Of a DNA stretch of 15,982 nt, positions 5,381 to 14,424 are shown one piece after another. The DNA is taken from assembly GCA_041305085.1 (NCBI GenBank), contig JBFYMA010000047.1:1-15982 (forward strand), read 5' to 3'. The notes under the pieces were generated by a model that worked only from the letters and a program-made list of their open reading frames with translations, was not told the origin of the DNA and ran no database searches. The position numbers and the translations under genes are program-made. The DNA comes from SURF-58 sp041305085. GTDB taxonomy: Archaea > Nanobdellota > Nanobdellia > Woesearchaeales > UBA9642. Positions within the stretch are counted from its first letter, which is position 1, and every line of letters begins with the position of its first letter.

Positions 5381-7714
5381 ATGCCGGAAAAACCCCTCAA
5401 AGCGTTTGTTGTTTATTCAACATACAGGATAGAGGATGAAAAAGCTTTTGTCTATCTGTTCGGAAAGCTGGAAAATGGTGAAAGCTTTTTGTCCATAAGC
5501 GAGTATAAGGCCTATTTTTTCATAAAAAAGTCAGACCTTGAAAAAGCTAAAAAAATAGAAAAATTTGAAACTGAGGAAACAAGCGCAAAGAATTTCAAAG
5601 ACGAGCCATTAACAAAACTTGTTTTCCAGACTCCGAAGCAGCTAACAGCAGCAAGAGACCGCCTGGAAGAGCAGGGAATAACAACTTTTGAGTCAGACAT
5701 AAGGTTTGCTTACAGGTTCATGATTGACAAAGAAATAAAGGGATCGTTTGCAATAAGCGGAAAATACAAAAAAGGAAATTATGTTGATAGGATTTATGAA
5801 AATCCTGAAATTGCTCCGGCAAACTTTTTTCCAAAGCTGAAAATACTTGCACTGGACATAGAGACAGACCCAAAAGCGACAGAGATCTACTGCATTTCTC
5901 TTGCGACAGACAACTATAGAAAAGTTCTTATACGCTCAGATAAAAAGCTGAGCAATGCAATCTGCTATGATTCAGAAAGAGGACTGCTTGAGGGATTTAA
6001 GAAAAAAATCCAGCAGCTTAATCCTGACATAATAACAGGGTGGAACGTTATAGATTTTGACCTTAAAATAATTGAGAGAAGATTCAAAAAATATAGAATA
6101 AGCTTCAGCATTGGAAGGGCTGACTGGGAAGCATCACTGAGAATATACAATGATTTTTTCAGGGACTCAAAAGCAGAAATCCCCGGAAGGATGGTGCTGG
6201 ATGGAATCCATCTGCTGAAGTCCTCTTTTATTGCACTGGATGATTATACTTTGGACAACGCTGCAAAAACATTTGTTGGAGAAAAAAAGCTCATAGGAAA
6301 AGAGCACAAAGGAGAAAAGATTGTTGAGTACTTCAGAAAAAATCCCCAAATGCTTGCTGATTACAACCTTAAGGACTCAGAGCTGGTATTGGAAATACTC
6401 AAGAAAACTGGAACAGTGGAGCTCACAATTCAAAGGTCACTGCTGACAGGAATGCAGCTCGATAGGGTCAGCGCAAGCGTTGCCAGCCTGGACAGCATGT
6501 ATCTTAGGGAGACAAAAAAAAGAGGCATAGTGTGCAACAATTCTGCATACAATGAAAAAGAAACACCTTTGAAAGGAGGGTTTGTGAGGGATTCAGTTCC
6601 AGGATTGTATGAAAATATTATTGTGCTGGACTTCAAAAGCCTTTATCCAAGCATTATGAGGACATTCAACATAGACCCTTACAGCTTTTTGGATATTGAT
6701 GAAACCGAGGCAAAAAAAAATCCTGAAAAATTTATTGTTGCGCCAAACGGTGCAGTTTTCAAAAATACTGTGGGAATACTTCCTGGCATAATACAGGAAC
6801 TGTGGGATCAAAGGGAAGAATCAAGAAAAAAAGGGAACGAGCTCGCAAGATATGCAATAAAAATATTGATGAACAGCATTTACGGAGTATTGGGAAATCC
6901 CTCGTGCAGGTTTTTCAGCATGAAGATGGGCAATGCAATAACCCACTTTGCCCAGTTTTTGATAAAGCTTACTGCAGAAAAGATAAAAGAAAAAGGGTTT
7001 GAGGTTATCTATGGAGATACTGACAGCGTTTTTGTAAAGACAGAAGCAAAGACAACAGATCAGGCTGAAAAAATTGGAAAAGATCTTCAGAGCCATGTAA
7101 ACAATTTTTATGAAAAATTCATCCTGGAAGCATACAAGACGAAAAGCTTTATGGAACTGGAATTAGATAAAATATTCAAGCACTTTCTGATGCCAAGGAT
7201 CAGGGGAAGCGAAAAAGGAGCCAAAAAAAGGTATGCAGGAATAATCGTGAAGCATGGAAAAGAAAAGATGGAGTTTACAGGCCTTGAAGCAAAGAGAAGC
7301 GACTGGACAGAGCTGGCAAAAAAATTCCAGCAGGAGCTGCTTGCAAAAATATTCAACAAGGAAAAGTACGAGCAATACATACAGGAGTTTGTGAAAGACC
7401 TGAAAAAAGGAAAGTATGACAAGCTATTGGTCTACAAGAAAAAAATTAACAAGCCCCTAGATGAATACATAAAGACAACACCTCCCCATGTAAAGGCTGC
7501 AAGAAAGCTGGAAAAGCTTTCAAGCAACCTTATACAGTATGTCATGACAGTTGAAGGGCCTGAGCCCATAGAGAAGCTGGAAAACAGAATTGATTACGAG
7601 CACTATGTCGAGAAGCAGCTCAAGCCAATAGCCGACTCAATACTTTCATTTCTCGACACAGAATTTGACGATGTCTTCAAGAAAACAAAGCAGACAAGCC
7701 TGGGAGAGTTTTAA
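5381..7714 (+). CDS. polB: Family B DNA polymerase, Pol II-like
   Basis: The 777-residue product has an intact 3'-5' exonuclease: Exo I with D159-I-E161, Exo II NVIDFD (222-227) and Exo III YNLKD (to about 332). The polymerase has motif A LDFKSLYPSI (D417), motif B KILMNSIYG (near 494-502) and motif C YGDTDS (544-549). Both catalytic Asp sets are present, so it should polymerise and proofread. Several stretches match E. coli Pol II (783 aa) rather than typical archaeal PolB3: TGMQLDRVSASVASLDSMYL, SIMRTFNIDP, KKRYAGI, GLEAKRSDWTELAKKFQ and TTPPHVKAA. No intein is seen. It may be the replicative family B enzyme of this organism, working with PolD, or a repair polymerase; the sequence does not decide. 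It is followed 20 nt later by the convergent macro domain gene. Confidence 0.95.
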   Translation: MPEKPLKAFVVYSTYRIEDEKAFVYLFGKLENGESFLSISEYKAYFFIKKSDLEKAKKIEKFETEETSAKNFKDEPLTKLVFQTPKQLTAARDRLEEQGITTFESDIRFAYRFMIDKEIKGSFAISGKYKKGNYVDRIYENPEIAPANFFPKLKILALDIETDPKATEIYCISLATDNYRKVLIRSDKKLSNAICYDSERGLLEGFKKKIQQLNPDIITGWNVIDFDLKIIERRFKKYRISFSIGRADWEASLRIYNDFFRDSKAEIPGRMVLDGIHLLKSSFIALDDYTLDNAAKTFVGEKKLIGKEHKGEKIVEYFRKNPQMLADYNLKDSELVLEILKKTGTVELTIQRSLLTGMQLDRVSASVASLDSMYLRETKKRGIVCNNSAYNEKETPLKGGFVRDSVPGLYENIIVLDFKSLYPSIMRTFNIDPYSFLDIDETEAKKNPEKFIVAPNGAVFKNTVGILPGIIQELWDQREESRKKGNELARYAIKILMNSIYGVLGNPSCRFFSMKMGNAITHFAQFLIKLTAEKIKEKGFEVIYGDTDSVFVKTEAKTTDQAEKIGKDLQSHVNNFYEKFILEAYKTKSFMELELDKIFKHFLMPRIRGSEKGAKKRYAGIIVKHGKEKMEFTGLEAKRSDWTELAKKFQQELLAKIFNKEKYEQYIQEFVKDLKKGKYDKLLVYKKKINKPLDEYIKTTPPHVKAARKLEKLSSNLIQYVMTVEGPEPIEKLENRIDYEHYVEKQLKPIADSILSFLDTEFDDVFKKTKQTSLGEF

Positions 7715-7733
7715 AAAGCTTTATTGAATAATT

Positions 7734-8243
7734 TTACTGGTTCTCAAACTCTTGCTTATATGCTTCATAATCCTTTTCAGTATACAGTACAAGAACCACT
7801 TCTCTCACTTTTTCTGAATCATAGTCTTCAAAGAATTCTTTGGCAATCCTTGCGCTTACATCGATAGGAACTCCAAAAGCACCGGTGCTTATGGCTGGAA
7901 AAGAGATGCTTTTGCAGTTTAATTCTTCTGCTATCTGCATGCAGTGTTTGTAGCAATTCCTCAACAGGCCTATTTCGTCCCTGCCATATACAGGCCCCAC
8001 TGTGTGAATCACAAACTTTGCATCCAGCCTGTACGCTTTTGTAAAAACTGCCTCTCCCACAGGCAGGCAGTCAGGGTATTTTTCTTCTCTTAATTTTTTA
8101 CACTCTTCCAACAGCTTTTCTCCTGCTTTTTTGTGGATTGCCCCATCAACCCCTCCTCCTCCAAGCAATGATTTGTCTGCTGCGTTGACTATTGCATCAG
8201 TCTTTTGCTGTGTTATATCTCCCTTAATAATAGAAACCTTCAT
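7734..8243 (-). CDS. Macro domain protein, MacroD/YmdB-like
   Basis: From the ATG at 8243 this is 169 residues, one complete macro domain. The ADP-ribose pocket is visible: GDIT near the N-terminus, then IVNAADKSLLGGGGVDGAIH (near 18-37), then VIHTVGP, and SFPAISTGAFGVPI. This is the MacroD class, which hydrolyses O-acetyl-ADP-ribose and removes mono-ADP-ribose from proteins or nucleic acid. The Asp of GGGGVDG is kept, but the last Asn of the usual NAAN is Asp here (NAAD); that Asn (N174 in human MacroD1, N25 in YmdB) helps catalysis, so activity may be altered. The ATG begins 2 nt after the stop of the upstream winged-helix gene, so the two are cotranscribed and probably translationally coupled. 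A TTG two codons earlier would overlap that stop. Confidence 0.9.
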   Translation of the reverse strand: MKVSIIKGDITQQKTDAIVNAADKSLLGGGGVDGAIHKKAGEKLLEECKKLREEKYPDCLPVGEAVFTKAYRLDAKFVIHTVGPVYGRDEIGLLRNCYKHCMQIAEELNCKSISFPAISTGAFGVPIDVSARIAKEFFEDYDSEKVREVVLVLYTEKDYEAYKQEFENQ

Positions 8244-8245
8244 TT

Positions 8246-8518
8246 TCAAGTCTTTACAATATAGCCTTCTTCAGGCATAGCCAATATCCCGTCATCTATA
8301 AGCTTTTCTATTGTGTTCACTGCTTCCCTTTCGCTCAGTCCCTGGTTTTTGGCCTCTATAACAACATGCTCCACTTGTATTTTTTTCTTTTTATTTCCGG
8401 TAATGTCATCTATTACTGTAAGAATTTTTATTTTTATATCTACTTCTGCTTCTCTTGCAACGAGTGAAGCCATCCTGTTCTGTATTCGTAAAAGCTCTTC
8501 AAAACTTGCTTCATCCAT
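8246..8518 (-). CDS. Small winged-helix protein like the MCM C-terminus
   Basis: This 90-residue protein has a helical N-terminal half (EELLRIQNRMASLVAREAE, VDIKIKILTVIDDI) and a C-terminal winged-helix half: KKIQVEHVVIEAKNQGLSER, EAVNTIEKLIDDGILAMP, EEGYIVKT. The pattern V..VI.EA...G......I..L...G.I..P..GY matches the winged helix at the C-terminus of archaeal MCM helicases, though nothing of the AAA+ core is present. In MCM this domain modulates helicase activity. Here it could bind DNA or a replisome partner; that is inference from resemblance and from the neighbouring DNA polymerase gene. It is the first gene of a two-gene operon with the macro domain protein. It lies divergent from the giant surface protein gene. 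Its TATA box is unclear among several TATAC-like strings at 8530-8575. Confidence 0.7.
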   Translation of the reverse strand: MDEASFEELLRIQNRMASLVAREAEVDIKIKILTVIDDITGNKKKKIQVEHVVIEAKNQGLSEREAVNTIEKLIDDGILAMPEEGYIVKT

Positions 8519-8628
8519 TTGAATAGGAAAAGATATACTTTTCCGCCCCCAAGTATAGTAGTATACAGATTATGTTTAAATAGTTTGTGCTTTTTTTTTA
8601 GTGTTTTTTCTCTCGCAAAAAAGATAAG

Positions 8629-8638
8629 TTTATATATT
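8629..8638 (+). promoter_or_regulatory. TATA box of the giant surface protein gene
   Basis: TTTATATATT is centred about 27 nt before the ATG at 8660, again giving a leaderless transcript. The spacer 8519-8659 also holds T-runs at 8591-8599 and 8604-8609 but no other gene. Confidence 0.6.
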
Positions 8639-8659
8639 AAAATTTTCAGGAATGGAGAT

Positions 8660-11600
8660 ATGGGTAGAGGTCGGGCTAAAGGGCGAAAAAAATTCAAAAG
8701 TTCAAATAATAAATTATTCTATTCAGCAATTGTGATAATAGCAATAATAACAATCTCGCTAAGCTTTTTCACAGCAGGAAAAAATCTTGCAGGAAAAGCC
8801 TACAGGGACTATTATGCAATAACTGCCAACCATATAAGGGTTTTTGACCTTAACGAATCTTCTTATTCTAGTGTCAAGGATACAGGGTTTTATTATGACC
8901 CTGATCTGGATTTTGGAGGCATCAATGGATTTTTTCCTTCTGACCCTTCCTATAGGCCGCAGCTCCAAACACAGGGCATAGATGAATCTGCATTTAATTT
9001 TTCTGGCAATGACTATTTTGAGATCCCTCCTCTTTCTTCTTTCAATGATGACCTGAAAATGGCGCAGTTCACAATACAGGCTTGGATAAAGCCTGAAAAC
9101 TACATACTTTCCAATCCATATCAGGATTATATTTTTTCGCGAAACCATGAATTGTCAGGGCCTGGAGGAAATTCTTTGTATGCATTATACCTGGAAAATA
9201 TTTCTGGAAACCTCAAGCTTAGGGGAAGAATTATTCTTAACTCAGGTCTTACACCAATAGTAACCTCCAGCCAAGTAATTGAGCTTGGAAAATGGTACCA
9301 TGTTGCGCTTGTATTTGACCAGTCAACACTAAAGATTTTTATCAACGGCCAGGAGGACTCATCTGTTCCTGCAGCAGGCCCAATATTTCAGGATACTTCA
9401 GCAATGAGCAATCTTGTAGTTGGCTCTATGCTCAGAAAGCTTGCAAGTCAGCCATGGCTCCCAGCTGCGGGATTCCAGGGAGAGATAGACCAGTTTGTGG
9501 TTATAAAGCAGGCCACTGTCCCAAGCATAAGCTTTGAAATAAAACTTTTGCCTGAAAACAATACACCAATAAATATGACTACAAGGTTTGCCTGCGACAC
9601 AGAGCATTCCTTAAAGCAAAACCTGACAATAGAGGTTTATGAAAAAAACAATATTTCCAGCAAAAAAACAGGTTTCTGGACTTATCAGTCAGCAAATGAA
9701 ATCCCTGAATTCAACTTTACAAACCTGAAACTGGATAAACAATACATTGCACTATGTACAATACAGGACTCGCTTGGAAATGTCATGGTTTCAGCTCCGC
9801 AAAATTATACAGTTACAAAAGATATTGCAGGCCTGGAGGCATATTATTCTTTTGATGAAGGCTCTGGAAATATTGCAAAAGATTCAACACAAAATACTCC
9901 TTCAGGAACAATAACAACTCCTGTGTGGGCTGCAGGGTATTCAGGAACTGCGCTGGACTTTTCAAATGACAACCCTGCAGGTGTTGTTAATATTGCTGGC
10001 AGTCAGGATAGCTTCAGCAGGCAGCCGTTTACAATAGAATTAAAGATCAAACCCAGCCAGGTAATAGGCCCTGGAAGTACAGTGCCGTCAAAACCAGTAT
10101 GTGGAATCCTTGACATGCCAAACTCTGTAAGAATAGCCATGCTTTGCTCTGCAGCCCAGTCAACAGGAACAATTGCAGGAGTGTTATATGGACCTGGAGG
10201 GCAAAACGCCCAGCTAACAAGCCAGGAAACTTATCCAGGAATGACCTGGAATCCAACACAATGGTACAACATATCACTGACTTTTGACGGATACAAGCTT
10301 AGGATTTATGCAAACAACGAGCTTTTGGGCACAAAAAACGTTTCTTTTAAGAGAAATACTTCTCCAAATGTTTTTGTAGGCGCTTACTCAAGCCTGGGTT
10401 CTACTTTTGAAGGAGCTATAGATGATTTTAAGTATTACAATTATGCAAAAAATTATGGCCAGCCAGCTGTTGCGCAAATAATTGCTCCTGCAAACAACTA
10501 TAATACAACAAACACCTCATTAAACCTTTCATGCTACACAAACCTTGAGCAGAAAAACGCAGTTTATTTTGCAAGGATGAGCCCTGGCCCACCTGGAGTT
10601 TGGGATTCATGGCATTACTCATACCAGGGCTTTACGCTGCCAAACCACCAGCTTGTCGGACTTGCTCCTGGAAATTATAGGTGGTGGTGCAGTGCAGAGG
10701 ACTGGTACGGCAACATCCAAAGCTCCACACAGCACAACTTCACAATATTCAATCCTGCACAGCTATCTTTGGGAAATCCTATAAATGGTTACAACACAAC
10801 CCAGACAGATATGAATTTTGAATGCATACTTGACCACAGCGTTGATGTTGACATACTCTGGCTCTACACAAACAGGTCTGGAACATTTTCTCCTGAATTA
10901 ACCCAATCAAACCCAATACAGGGAGTAAACACTTTCAGCCTTAACAGTTTGGCCTATGGGTATTATTTGTGGGGATGCATTGCAAGGGATGTTTATGGCC
11001 AAATGATTTATTCAACTCCTGCGAGCAGAAAACTGAATATTTATCCTCCAATAGGCATAAATCTTTCCAGTCCTGCAAACAACACAAAGATTGCAGCAAA
11101 TTCATCAACGCTTTTTTGTGACATACTAAATGCAACCCCAGAACAAAAGCTTCAGATGACTATTTCTTCGACTGCAGGAAATAGGATATGGAATTATGCA
11201 ACAGATGGGCCAAGCCCATTCTTAACTCTTCAAAATCTTCAGCCAGGAATCTATAATTGGAGCTGCCAGGGAGCCACAAAAGATGGAAGAAGCGCATATT
11301 CAGGAATAAACTATTTTGAGATTCTAGAGCCTCTTTCAATACAGCTTTTCAGCCCGGCAGATAATGACCAGCTAACAGCACCAACAGCAACATTAAAATG
11401 TGACATCCAGAATACTCTGGAAAGCGAAAAAGATTATGTCGAGTTCTGGGTAAAGACAAGCCAAACAGGAATAATGCAGATGCTCCACAACTGGAGCTAT
11501 GATAGTCAAGGAGCAAATCCTGAGTTCACCATACCAATACAGCCCCTTATAAATTATTCGTGGAACTGCTTTGGAAAAGCAAAGGATTCTAGAAGCAGTT

Positions 11601-14419
11601 GGGCATTGCAAAACAATTCTTTTTCCAGAATCCATCCTGCTGTTTCAGCCCTGCCATTACAACCAGTCAACGGATTTGAGACAGAGAACACTCTTGTGCA
11701 CTTTGTATGCAACACCACAAATAACTCAATAGCAGAAATAGTTTACCTGGAAGGAACATTTAATGGAGGAGTATGGGCAAGGCATGCAAGCTTCAACCTT
11801 TCAGCCAATCCTGGAATATTGCCATTCTTTGACTTAACAATTACTCCTTCCTACACCCAAAGATTGTGGAGCTGTTCAATGAAAAGCATCTGGGGCCTTG
11901 ATATTCCAAGAAGCATTAATTTTGGAATTACAGTAAAGCCTGGCGTAGGGGCAGAGCTAAGCTCTCCTGCAGACAACTCAAACTTTTCAATAAATGATAA
12001 TGGCGTTAATTTTGTGTGCTCGCCGGACATCGCAACCCAGGGGCACTGCCAGAGCAAAATAATTTATACAAATATTTCAGGAACTTTTGAAAACTCTTCA
12101 GCAGAAATAGGCTGCCCGCAGAGCTTTTTGCTGCCAAACATCCCCGAAGGAAACTATGAATGGAACTGCAGGATAAAAAGCGATGATGGAAGAGAAGGGT
12201 TTGCCCCAAGCAATTGGGAGTTCAGCGTTGTAAACTATTCAAAGGAGTCTGCTGCTTTTGCAAAATACTTTTCTCCGCTGCTTTATAGCGACAGGATAAA
12301 GCTGCTGTTTGAGATAACAGGGCCGGATACACAGATAAACTATACAATAAGCAGGAAGAACAGCACAGGAAGCTTTTTCATAATAGGCTCTTCTCCAAAC
12401 GCAACCCTGAATCAAAAGACAGAATTTTCTGACTTGCAGGTCTCTTCTGGAGAAAACTATACTTATAGAATAAATATTACAAACACATTCAATGGGAACT
12501 CATCCAAGTCGGAGTTTTCAGTTAGCTTTTATCCCAACAGCCTGCTGCTGTTTTATGAAATCAACGAACAATCAGGACAAACTATTAATGATTCCTCTCA
12601 AAAAAGTCATGATGGAACATGGCTAACCCATTCAAGGCAGAGGCTTGCAGATAAAATATTTTCAGCAAACACAACAGCAAATGATAATCCAATAACTTTT
12701 TCAGGACAGAAAATAAACAATTTTAGAACAGCACACTTTTCAATAAGCGCAAACATTCTTCCAACACAGAATATTTTTGACAAGAGAACTATTGTAGAAA
12801 AGCAGGATGACTATGAGCTGTTTTTTGAAGACAGCTCAGGAACAACTACACTCTACGGAAGGATAAAAGACCAGCAGAACAACTGGATTACTGCAAGCTT
12901 TGCAGACCAGAACTGGACGCCATTCAAGTGGTATTCTCTGGGTATGACCTGGGATGGATCGCAGCTCAGGCTTTACAAGGATGGAACTCTTTTAGGAAGC
13001 ACAAGTTTTAATGGAGAAAGAAAAACAACAAGCAATCCAATAATGATTGGAGGAAAATTGTTTGGTGGAGAGCCGTTCTATGGACTTATAAAAAATGTGA
13101 GAATTTTCTCTTACCCAACAGTAGGGTTTGCAATAACCCCATATACTTATAATCCTTTGAACCTTTCAGTGCAGCCAATCACAGACGCAATATCTTTAGG
13201 ATGGAACAGCGCAGGAGACTTCAATTACACTGCAGGAATAAACAAAGACGGAACAACACTGTATAAGGAGCTTGATCCAATTGAGAATACTGCTCTAACA
13301 ATAACCAGCTATTCTCCCACAGAGCCTCTGGACTACCAAACAACATACTACTTGTCCTTAAGGTATCATAATTCCACCTTTGACTCTGGATGGGTGTATC
13401 CTGGAAAAACAGGCAAGCCTATTCAGCCTTCAGGAAGCTCTAGCAGCAGCTCATCTAGCAGCTCAAGCTCTAGCAGCAGCTCTTCTGGCTCTGGAAGTGG
13501 CAGTTCCGGAAGCGGTAGCTTCGGAGGTCTCTCAACTCCTTCACTGAAAACCCTTGACCAGAATATTTCAGGAAAAGACATTCAGCGTATTGTCATAAAT
13601 TATAACTCCTCAAGAACCCTTACACTTCAAGTAACTGATTCACAACAAGTATATCCTTATGGAATAACTTACAAGGCCTATGACATAACACCATTATTTA
13701 CAGAAGGAATAATAAATACAACAATATACTTCAGGGTTGCAAATTCCTGGATAAGCCAGAATAATATAGATACAGAAAGAATAACTCTTGCACATTTTGA
13801 AAACTCCAACTGGCAAAGGCTTTCAACCCAGAAAATTTCAGAAATAGATACCTACACAGATTATATATCTTTTTCAAGCGGCTTCAGCCCATTTGTTGTT
13901 TATGGGTTTGAAAAGCAGGCAGAAGAAACAGAGCCCTTGCCTGAAGAGCCTGAAGAGCCAGAGCCTGAGCAGCCAATAGATCTTCCGGAAAAGACAAAGC
14001 CCGGTTTCTGGATATGGTATGTTTTGGGTCTAATAATACTTGTTGTTATGGTTGGCGGAGGAATACTGTTTCTGAGAAAGCCAATTGTAAGCCATGAAGC
14101 AAAGCCTGAAAAGATAAAACAGCTCCAGGAATACGTTGACTCATGCAGAATCCAGGGAATAACAGATGAGCAGATAAAGGAAAAGCTTTTGGATGCAGGA
14201 TGGGAGCAGAACACAATAAATTCTTTGATGGACAATGCAAAAAAACACAAAGATATAAAGCCTGTGGATGAGTATGAAAACCTTTTACCCGAACAGCTGG
14301 AAACAATCAGGCAGTTCATCCATAAGAGCAGGCAGCAGGGATATACAAAAACCCAGATAAAGGATATGCTAATAAGCGCTGGCTGGAGTGCAGAAGTGAT
14401 TGATCAGATACTTAGCTAA
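8660..14419 (+). CDS. Giant LamG/Ig-repeat surface protein with PGF-pre-PGF domain, membrane anchor and cytoplasmic tail
   Basis: The ATG at 8660 gives 1919 residues; the open frame extends upstream, but the TATA box falls inside that extension. Order: basic N-terminus and membrane or signal segment (about 18-39); LamG-like domain (about 108-285, WIKPEN...GKWYHVALVFD); Ig-like domain (about 290-385); second LamG (about 391-600); six Ig-like repeats of about 95 residues (about 604-1194), each with one Cys early and one in a Y/W-x-W-x-C strand, so one disulfide each; an FN3-like domain; third LamG (about 1294-1488, FKWYSLGMTWDG); another FN3-like domain; a Ser/Gly linker (1591-1623); a PGF-pre-PGF domain (about 1628-1749, FRVANSWI...FSPFVVYGF); an acidic Pro/Glu stretch; a membrane helix (1783-1806); and a cytoplasmic tail with two related helical units. 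Many N-x-S/T sequons suggest glycosylation. A role in adhesion or glycan binding at the cell surface is inference from LamG domains. Confidence 0.9.
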   Translation: MGRGRAKGRKKFKSSNNKLFYSAIVIIAIITISLSFFTAGKNLAGKAYRDYYAITANHIRVFDLNESSYSSVKDTGFYYDPDLDFGGINGFFPSDPSYRPQLQTQGIDESAFNFSGNDYFEIPPLSSFNDDLKMAQFTIQAWIKPENYILSNPYQDYIFSRNHELSGPGGNSLYALYLENISGNLKLRGRIILNSGLTPIVTSSQVIELGKWYHVALVFDQSTLKIFINGQEDSSVPAAGPIFQDTSAMSNLVVGSMLRKLASQPWLPAAGFQGEIDQFVVIKQATVPSISFEIKLLPENNTPINMTTRFACDTEHSLKQNLTIEVYEKNNISSKKTGFWTYQSANEIPEFNFTNLKLDKQYIALCTIQDSLGNVMVSAPQNYTVTKDIAGLEAYYSFDEGSGNIAKDSTQNTPSGTITTPVWAAGYSGTALDFSNDNPAGVVNIAGSQDSFSRQPFTIELKIKPSQVIGPGSTVPSKPVCGILDMPNSVRIAMLCSAAQSTGTIAGVLYGPGGQNAQLTSQETYPGMTWNPTQWYNISLTFDGYKLRIYANNELLGTKNVSFKRNTSPNVFVGAYSSLGSTFEGAIDDFKYYNYAKNYGQPAVAQIIAPANNYNTTNTSLNLSCYTNLEQKNAVYFARMSPGPPGVWDSWHYSYQGFTLPNHQLVGLAPGNYRWWCSAEDWYGNIQSSTQHNFTIFNPAQLSLGNPINGYNTTQTDMNFECILDHSVDVDILWLYTNRSGTFSPELTQSNPIQGVNTFSLNSLAYGYYLWGCIARDVYGQMIYSTPASRKLNIYPPIGINLSSPANNTKIAANSSTLFCDILNATPEQKLQMTISSTAGNRIWNYATDGPSPFLTLQNLQPGIYNWSCQGATKDGRSAYSGINYFEILEPLSIQLFSPADNDQLTAPTATLKCDIQNTLESEKDYVEFWVKTSQTGIMQMLHNWSYDSQGANPEFTIPIQPLINYSWNCFGKAKDSRSSWALQNNSFSRIHPAVSALPLQPVNGFETENTLVHFVCNTTNNSIAEIVYLEGTFNGGVWARHASFNLSANPGILPFFDLTITPSYTQRLWSCSMKSIWGLDIPRSINFGITVKPGVGAELSSPADNSNFSINDNGVNFVCSPDIATQGHCQSKIIYTNISGTFENSSAEIGCPQSFLLPNIPEGNYEWNCRIKSDDGREGFAPSNWEFSVVNYSKESAAFAKYFSPLLYSDRIKLLFEITGPDTQINYTISRKNSTGSFFIIGSSPNATLNQKTEFSDLQVSSGENYTYRINITNTFNGNSSKSEFSVSFYPNSLLLFYEINEQSGQTINDSSQKSHDGTWLTHSRQRLADKIFSANTTANDNPITFSGQKINNFRTAHFSISANILPTQNIFDKRTIVEKQDDYELFFEDSSGTTTLYGRIKDQQNNWITASFADQNWTPFKWYSLGMTWDGSQLRLYKDGTLLGSTSFNGERKTTSNPIMIGGKLFGGEPFYGLIKNVRIFSYPTVGFAITPYTYNPLNLSVQPITDAISLGWNSAGDFNYTAGINKDGTTLYKELDPIENTALTITSYSPTEPLDYQTTYYLSLRYHNSTFDSGWVYPGKTGKPIQPSGSSSSSSSSSSSSSSSSSGSGSGSSGSGSFGGLSTPSLKTLDQNISGKDIQRIVINYNSSRTLTLQVTDSQQVYPYGITYKAYDITPLFTEGIINTTIYFRVANSWISQNNIDTERITLAHFENSNWQRLSTQKISEIDTYTDYISFSSGFSPFVVYGFEKQAEETEPLPEEPEEPEPEQPIDLPEKTKPGFWIWYVLGLIILVVMVGGGILFLRKPIVSHEAKPEKIKQLQEYVDSCRIQGITDEQIKEKLLDAGWEQNTINSLMDNAKKHKDIKPVDEYENLLPEQLETIRQFIHKSRQQGYTKTQIKDMLISAGWSAEVIDQILS
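13430..13528 (+). repeat. Serine/glycine codon tract (surface protein linker)
   Basis: This stretch encodes 33 residues, nearly all Ser then Ser/Gly. It mixes AGC, TCT, TCA, TCC and AGT codons, so it is not a simple slipped microsatellite of one codon; a flexible or O-glycosylated spacer is being kept at the protein level. It separates the adhesive domains from the PGF-pre-PGF domain near the membrane. Confidence 0.75.
14102..14416 (+). repeat. Duplicated helical module in the cytoplasmic tail of the surface protein
   Basis: Residues about 1815-1860 and 1877-1918 are two diverged copies of one unit. Shared pattern: a helix, then Q-G-[IY]-T-x-x-Q-I-K-x-x-L-x-x-A-G-W, then a helix ending in I-x-x-[IL]. 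Copy 1 has GITDEQIKEKLLDAGW, copy 2 GYTKTQIKDMLISAGW. Each unit would be a small helical bundle with a UBA-like outline. They follow the last membrane helix, so they should face the cytoplasm. Confidence 0.7.
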
Positions 14420-14424
14420 GAAGT

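Noticed and set aside
8519..8659. N-terminal extension of the surface protein frame from a TTG at 8519.
   Set aside because: The TATA box at 8629-8638 lies inside it, and the ATG at 8660 begins a normal basic stretch followed by a signal/membrane helix.
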